Source of the DNA: Chloroflexia bacterium
GTDB lineage: Bacteria; Chloroflexota; Chloroflexia; Thermomicrobiales; UBA6265
Length of the DNA: 9,098 bases
Assembly (NCBI GenBank): GCA_030430125.1
Contig: JAUIGA010000117.1
Location: forward strand, 1-9,098
Reading direction: 5' to 3'
Positions 5,415 to 9,098 of this stretch are shown in pieces. Each line of letters opens with the position of its first letter. Within the stretch, counting starts at the first letter, position 1. A program made the translations under genes and the position numbers. The notes below the pieces were generated by a model, which saw only the letters and a program-made list of their open reading frames with translations, was not told the origin of the DNA and searched no databases.

Positions 5415-6710
5415 ATGCGCGTACCGCCCACCGCCATCCCGACTCCCGGCCAGCTTCACTATCAACGCGAGCACGCCTTCGCGGTGTTTTTCCATTTCGG
5501 CATCAACACCTTCAACGGGAAGGAGTGGAGCGACGGCACGCTCGACCCGGCGGGCTTCAACCCCACCGCCCTCGATACCCGCCAGTGGGTCGAGACGGCA
5601 AAGGAGGCGGGGGCCGCGCACGTCATCCTCACGGCCAAGCACCACGACGGCTTCTGCCTCTGGCAGACCAGCACCACCAGATACTCGGTTGCCGCGTCGC
5701 CATGGAAGGACGGCAAGGAGGATGTCGTGGCCGAGCTTGCCGAAGCCTGCCGCGACGTCGGCATCGGGCTGGGGCTCTACCTGTCCCCGTGGGACCGGCA
5801 CGAACCGTCCTGGGAAAACGACCACCCCGCCTATGACGCCTTCTACCTGCGCCAGCTCGACGAGCTCACCACCCGCTACGGCCCGATCTACGAGCTCTGG
5901 TTCGACGGTGCCGGATCGGAACGCCACCCGTACGATTGGGACGCGATCATGGACGTCATCGATCGCAACCAGCCGGAGGCAATGGTGTTCAACATGGGCC
6001 GCCCCACCGTGCGCTGGGTTGGCAACGAGGATGGCCTCGCCAACGACCCGGTCTGGTACACCGTCGACGACACCGCGACCTCGATCTACACCGATGCGCG
6101 TCAGGGCCTGGCCGGAGGCGGCTGGTACCTGCCACCTGAGTGCGACGTCTCGATCCGGCGCGGCTGGTTCTGGCATCCAAACGACGAACAGGCGCTGAAA
6201 TCGGCGACACACCTGGAAGCCATCTGGTACCGGTCGATCGGGATGGGCGCGAACCTGTTGCTGAACGTGCCACCGAACCGGCGTGGCCTGATCGACGAAC
6301 CCGACCGCCAGCGGTTGCTGGAGTTCACCGGGCGGATACACCGGCGCTTCGCCGATCCGATCCCGGCAACCCTCCATCGCCACGAGATCGCCTGGCAGGC
6401 TGTCTGGGACAGGCCGCAATGGGTCGATCACCTGGTCCTGGAAGAAGATCTGCGCGAGGGACAGCGGGCGGATTGGCACCGCGTCACCGACATGGAAACC
6501 GGTCGCCTGCTTGCCGAGGGGCAGACCATCGGCATCCGTCGCGTTCACGCCTTCCTGAAATGCCGAACCAGCGGCATCATCGTCGAGACCGGTGGCGGCA
6601 CGCTTCGAAGTGCGAACGTCTATCAGACCGGCGTCGGGGCGATTCCGGCATTGGAAGAGCAACCGCCCTTCCCCGGAGACCGCGTCGACGACGCGGATCA
6701 TGTGGGGTAG
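5415..6710 (+). CDS. Alpha-L-fucosidase, glycoside hydrolase family 29
   Basis: A 431-residue retaining glycosidase that releases L-fucose from glycans. Seen in order: FFHFGINTFNGKEW (residues 25-38), AKHHDGFCLWQTSTTRYS (74-91), LYLSPWDRHEP (121-131), ELWFDGA (160-166, with the nucleophile Asp at 164), RWVGNEDG (200-207), PPECDVSIRRGWFWH (240-254), NLLLNVPPNRRG (280-291), then a C-terminal beta-sandwich-like part. The ELWFDGA plus GNE pattern is nearer the regiospecific GH29-B branch (alpha-1,3/1,4 linkages) than GH29-A; Glu205 and Glu242 are candidates for the acid/base. There is no signal peptide, so it is probably intracellular, acting on imported oligosaccharides. ATG at 5415 has AAGGA five bases upstream. 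It seems monocistronic: a 294-base gap with a repeat separates it from the MFS gene. Confidence 0.95.
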   Translation: MRVPPTAIPTPGQLHYQREHAFAVFFHFGINTFNGKEWSDGTLDPAGFNPTALDTRQWVETAKEAGAAHVILTAKHHDGFCLWQTSTTRYSVAASPWKDGKEDVVAELAEACRDVGIGLGLYLSPWDRHEPSWENDHPAYDAFYLRQLDELTTRYGPIYELWFDGAGSERHPYDWDAIMDVIDRNQPEAMVFNMGRPTVRWVGNEDGLANDPVWYTVDDTATSIYTDARQGLAGGGWYLPPECDVSIRRGWFWHPNDEQALKSATHLEAIWYRSIGMGANLLLNVPPNRRGLIDEPDRQRLLEFTGRIHRRFADPIPATLHRHEIAWQAVWDRPQWVDHLVLEEDLREGQRADWHRVTDMETGRLLAEGQTIGIRRVHAFLKCRTSGIIVETGGGTLRSANVYQTGVGAIPALEEQPPFPGDRVDDADHVG

Positions 6711-7004
6711 GGGAAGGTCGCTGCCGGATGGCGATGATACCCTCGCACGCCACTGGCACCAGCCATACCGAGCGGTTTGTCGAGACAACGCTGACTCTCT
6801 GAGCGGAGGCCGAAGGCCGCAGTCGAAGCATCTCTTGCGTGCTCGTTGCCAGGGCGCGATGCCTGCATCCATCGTCGTTCAAGGCTCGACGCCTGAAACG
6901 GTCATCCCAGGCGATCCTTCGCGCCCGGAACGTCGGTTCGATTCGAGCAATCCACCGTTTTCCGGTTGGGTATCGACCATCAAGGAAAGGCAGCGGGCGG
7001 CACC
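6711..7004. other. 294-base gene-free gap
   Basis: No gene is supported between the fucosidase stop and the transporter start. It contains the CTGAGC/GTCGAAG repeat core (6799-6834) and, further on, imperfect palindromic sequence. No good promoter for the transporter and no T-tailed hairpin for the fucosidase was found. Confidence 0.5.
6799..6834 (+). repeat. Second copy of a dispersed repeat core (CTGAGC-hairpin-GTCGAAG)
   Basis: CTGAGC (6799-6804) is followed by a GGCC-GAA-GGCC hairpin (6808-6818) and GTCGAAG, then CATCTC. The element at 2339-2377 has the same order: CTGAGC, a GGCGC-GACA-GCGCC hairpin, then GTCGAAG. The stem sequences differ while the flanking boxes agree, which suggests two members of one repeat family. 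Confidence 0.5.
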
Positions 7005-8264
7005 GTGAGAAACCTCTACTACGGCTGGAAGATCACCGCCGCGCTCGCCGTCACCGAGACCGTCTCCTGGGGCATCCTCTTCTACGCCTTCAGCGTCTTC
7101 CTCGTCCCCATGCAGGAAGAGTTCGGCTGGTCGCTCGCGGTCCTGACCGGTGCATACTCGCTCGCCCTGTTGTGTTCCGGACTCGCCGCCCCGCTGGTGG
7201 GTCGCTGGATCGACCGTCACGGATCGCGCGCGATCATGACCGCCGGGTCCATCCTCGGGGTCGCCGGCGTGGTGTCGTGGTCGCGGGTCGATTCCGTGCC
7301 GATGTACTACCTCACCTGGGCGACGATCGGTTTCGCCATGGCTGCAACGCTCTACGACCCCGCCTTCACGACCCTGGTTCGCTGGTTCGAGCGCGACCGT
7401 GCACGAGCGATCCTGCTGGTGACGCTCGCCGCCGGGTTCGCCAGCACCATCTTCCTGCCGCTCTCCAGCGTGCTGGTGGAGTGGCTCGCCTGGCGCTCGG
7501 CTCTGGTGGCGCTCGCGGTTATCCTGGCGGTCTGCACCGTGCCGCTGCACGCACTCGTCCTGCGCAGCCGTCCGGAGGACCTGGGACTGCGCATCGATGG
7601 CGCTCCGGCCGAGCTCGAACCGTCGACACGGCGGCACATTGCCGGCGAGGGGATCGCGCTGCACGAAGTGGTGCGCGACCCATCCTTCTGGTTCCTGACC
7701 GCATCGTTCGTCCTGCAGCAGTTCGCCACCGTCTCCATCGCGCTCATCCTTATTCCGTATCTGACCGATCGCGGGGACAACCCGGCCTTCGCCGCCACGG
7801 CAGCCGGACTGATCGGCGCGGCCCAGGTCGTCGCCCGTATCGTGTCGACCGCGCTGGGCGACCGCGTCTCGGCGGTTTCGCTGACTGCATTGGTGTTCGC
7901 GCTCCAGGCGATTGGGGTTGCGGTGCTGATGGAGTGGGCTACACACGCGGGCATCATCGTTGCGGTGATCCTGTTCGGGACAGGACGGGGCGTTGTGACC
8001 CTGATGCGCCCGCAGCTCGTCGGGGACTTGTACGGCAGGGCACACTTCGGCGCGATCAACGGCACCCTCGCAATGGCGCTGCAGGGCGCATCGGCCCTCG
8101 CGCCGATCTCCGCTGGCCTCATCGTCAGCGCCTTCGGCGGCTACACGCACCTGCTCTGGCTGATGGGCGCGCTCTCGCTGGGAGCAGCCGGCGTGATGCT
8201 GGCGCTGGGCAGGACCCATCAGTGGACCTCCGACATGCGATCCTTTCCGGAAGACGCTGACTGA
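7005..8264 (+). CDS. Major facilitator superfamily transporter, OFA/monocarboxylate-like
   Basis: A 419-residue inner-membrane carrier with about 12 hydrophobic segments. The N-terminus LYYGWKI and then AFSVFLVPMQEEFGWS are typical of the oxalate/formate antiporter-like and monocarboxylate-porter-like MFS group. The MFS motif A between helices 2 and 3 is GRWIDRHGSR (residues 66-75), with a degenerate copy (ALGDRVS) in the second half. A polar central loop (about 195-215, RSRPEDLGLRIDG) separates the two six-helix halves. Substrates of relatives are small organic acids; the one here cannot be read. GTG at 7005 was preferred because the family sequence begins just after it; TTG at 6966 would add 13 residues, and an AAAGG lies between them, so the start is uncertain. 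The downstream MBL hydrolase starts 24 bases after the stop, suggesting one operon. Confidence 0.88.
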   Translation: MRNLYYGWKITAALAVTETVSWGILFYAFSVFLVPMQEEFGWSLAVLTGAYSLALLCSGLAAPLVGRWIDRHGSRAIMTAGSILGVAGVVSWSRVDSVPMYYLTWATIGFAMAATLYDPAFTTLVRWFERDRARAILLVTLAAGFASTIFLPLSSVLVEWLAWRSALVALAVILAVCTVPLHALVLRSRPEDLGLRIDGAPAELEPSTRRHIAGEGIALHEVVRDPSFWFLTASFVLQQFATVSIALILIPYLTDRGDNPAFAATAAGLIGAAQVVARIVSTALGDRVSAVSLTALVFALQAIGVAVLMEWATHAGIIVAVILFGTGRGVVTLMRPQLVGDLYGRAHFGAINGTLAMALQGASALAPISAGLIVSAFGGYTHLLWLMGALSLGAAGVMLALGRTHQWTSDMRSFPEDAD

Positions 8265-8288
8265 CCCCGAACCCGAACGGAGAGCAGC

Positions 8289-9098
8289 ATGCAGATCGAG
8301 ATCCTCGGCAGCGGTGGCGCGGTGCCCCCGCCGCGACCCGGCTGCCACTGCGCGGTGTGTGACGAAGCGCGCCAGCGGGGCATCCCGTACGCCCGCACCG
8401 GCCCATCCACCTTCATCCATGGCGCCGACATCCTCTTCGACACCCCGGAGGCAAGCCGCGAGCAGCTGAATCGCTCGGGTATCGACCGGGTCGCCGCCTG
8501 TTTCTACTCCCACTGGCACCCGGACCACGTGATGGGCCGCCGCGTCTTCGAGGAGTTGAACTGGGACGTGCGCGGCTGGCCCCGCGACAGCAGGCTGACC
8601 GATGTCTACCTGCCGCGGCAGGTCGCGGCCGATTTCCGAACGCGCCTCGCGAGCGCCGAACATCTCGCCTACCTGGAACAGCTCGGTGTCGTCCGCGTCC
8701 ACGAGGTTCCTGATTGTCAGCAGGTGATGGTCGAGGGTCTGACGGTGACCCCGTTCCGGCTAGCGGAAGACTACGTCTACGCATTCCTGGTCGAGGAGCG
8801 AGACACGCGCGTGCTGATCGCACCGGACGAGCTGGTTGGCTGGTCTCCGCCGGATTGGCTGAAAGATGTCGACCTCGCCATCCTGCCGATGGGCCTGTGC
8901 GAATTCGACCCCTTCACCGGCGAGCGCCGCATGCCGAAGGAACACCCCATTTTGCGGGAGGAGATGGCGTTCCCGGAAACGCTCGATGTCGTGCGGGCGA
9001 TGCAGCCGCGCCGTGCGGTGCTGTCCCATATCGAGGAGATGGACGGGCTCGGTCACGACCAGCTCGAGACGCTGGCGGCACAACTCCGAACCGCCGAA
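8289..9098 (+). CDS. Metallo-beta-lactamase-fold hydrolase, PhnP-like, truncated by window end
   Basis: ATG at 8289 (GGAGAG four bases upstream) opens 270 codons without a stop to the window edge, so the C-terminus may be missing, although most of the fold is present. Seen: the first strand ILGSGGAVPPP (5-15), a zinc-binding CHCAVC cluster (C19, C21, C24) as in PhnP-type and related phosphodiesterases, the metal motif SHWHPDH (74-80: H75, H77, D79, H80), and a late SHIEEMDG histidine segment near residue 250. PhnP hydrolyses cyclic ribose phosphates in phosphonate breakdown, but no other phn gene is in view; other members are RNA or cyclic-nucleotide phosphodiesterases. Substrate unknown. It lies 24 bases behind the MFS gene, so substrate uptake and hydrolysis may be linked. 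Confidence 0.87.
   Translation, partial: MQIEILGSGGAVPPPRPGCHCAVCDEARQRGIPYARTGPSTFIHGADILFDTPEASREQLNRSGIDRVAACFYSHWHPDHVMGRRVFEELNWDVRGWPRDSRLTDVYLPRQVAADFRTRLASAEHLAYLEQLGVVRVHEVPDCQQVMVEGLTVTPFRLAEDYVYAFLVEERDTRVLIAPDELVGWSPPDWLKDVDLAILPMGLCEFDPFTGERRMPKEHPILREEMAFPETLDVVRAMQPRRAVLSHIEEMDGLGHDQLETLAAQLRTAE

Noticed and set aside
5397..6872. 491-residue minus-strand frame
   Set aside because: Antisense shadow of the GH29 fucosidase; produced by GC-rich third positions.
6839..8260. 473-residue plus-strand frame over the transporter
   Set aside because: It overlaps the MFS gene in another frame and is extremely Arg/Gly-rich with no membrane segments, a typical high-GC shadow.
6879..8702. 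607-residue minus-strand frame
   Set aside because: Antisense to the MFS and MBL genes; no SD and no recognisable domain, despite its length.

Overview
The window is GC-rich, densely coded and bacterial. The mix of genes (class III-type PPK2, GH29 fucosidase, an amidinotransferase-fold enzyme, an OFA-like MFS carrier), the strong G/C bias at third codon positions and clear Shine-Dalgarno sites would suit a Chloroflexota genome of the Thermomicrobia/Sphaerobacter type. That placement is inference from style; an actinobacterium cannot be excluded. No phage, IS transposase, CRISPR array, tRNA or rRNA was seen.

Layout. (1) 1-1381: a 3'-truncated guanidino-group hydrolase/amidinotransferase on the minus strand diverges from a small Rieske [2Fe-2S] protein on the plus strand. 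(2) 1515-5226: a minus-strand block. In transcription order it holds a good sigma-70-type promoter (5226-5197), a 40-residue single-membrane-segment protein, a very strong hairpin with a T run, a short-chain dehydrogenase, polyphosphate kinase 2, an MNT-type nucleotidyltransferase whose C-terminus runs into hairpin-rich non-coding DNA, and, beyond that DNA, a calcineurin-like phosphoesterase. (3) 5415-9098: a plus-strand block with a GH29 alpha-L-fucosidase, a repeat-containing gap, an MFS transporter, and a PhnP-like metallo-beta-lactamase-fold hydrolase cut by the window edge.

How the genes may work together. The 40-aa protein, the dehydrogenase and PPK2 probably share one transcript, with the hairpin acting as attenuator or partial terminator: no promoter fits between it and the dehydrogenase start. 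The MFS carrier and the MBL hydrolase are 24 bases apart and look co-transcribed. The fucosidase appears to be its own unit.

The most unusual part is 2316-2752. A roughly 209-base segment with 28-29-base imperfect inverted termini, followed by more hairpins, lies directly behind the MNT gene. A HEPN partner gene would normally sit there, but only an 18-codon start overlapping the MNT end remains. The MNT protein also carries Gln where a third catalytic Asp is usual. A second copy of the same repeat core (CTGAGC, hairpin, GTCGAAG) lies at 6799-6834. This looks like an orphaned HEPN/MNT-type module disrupted by a dispersed palindromic repeat. No clearly new enzymatic system was identified.
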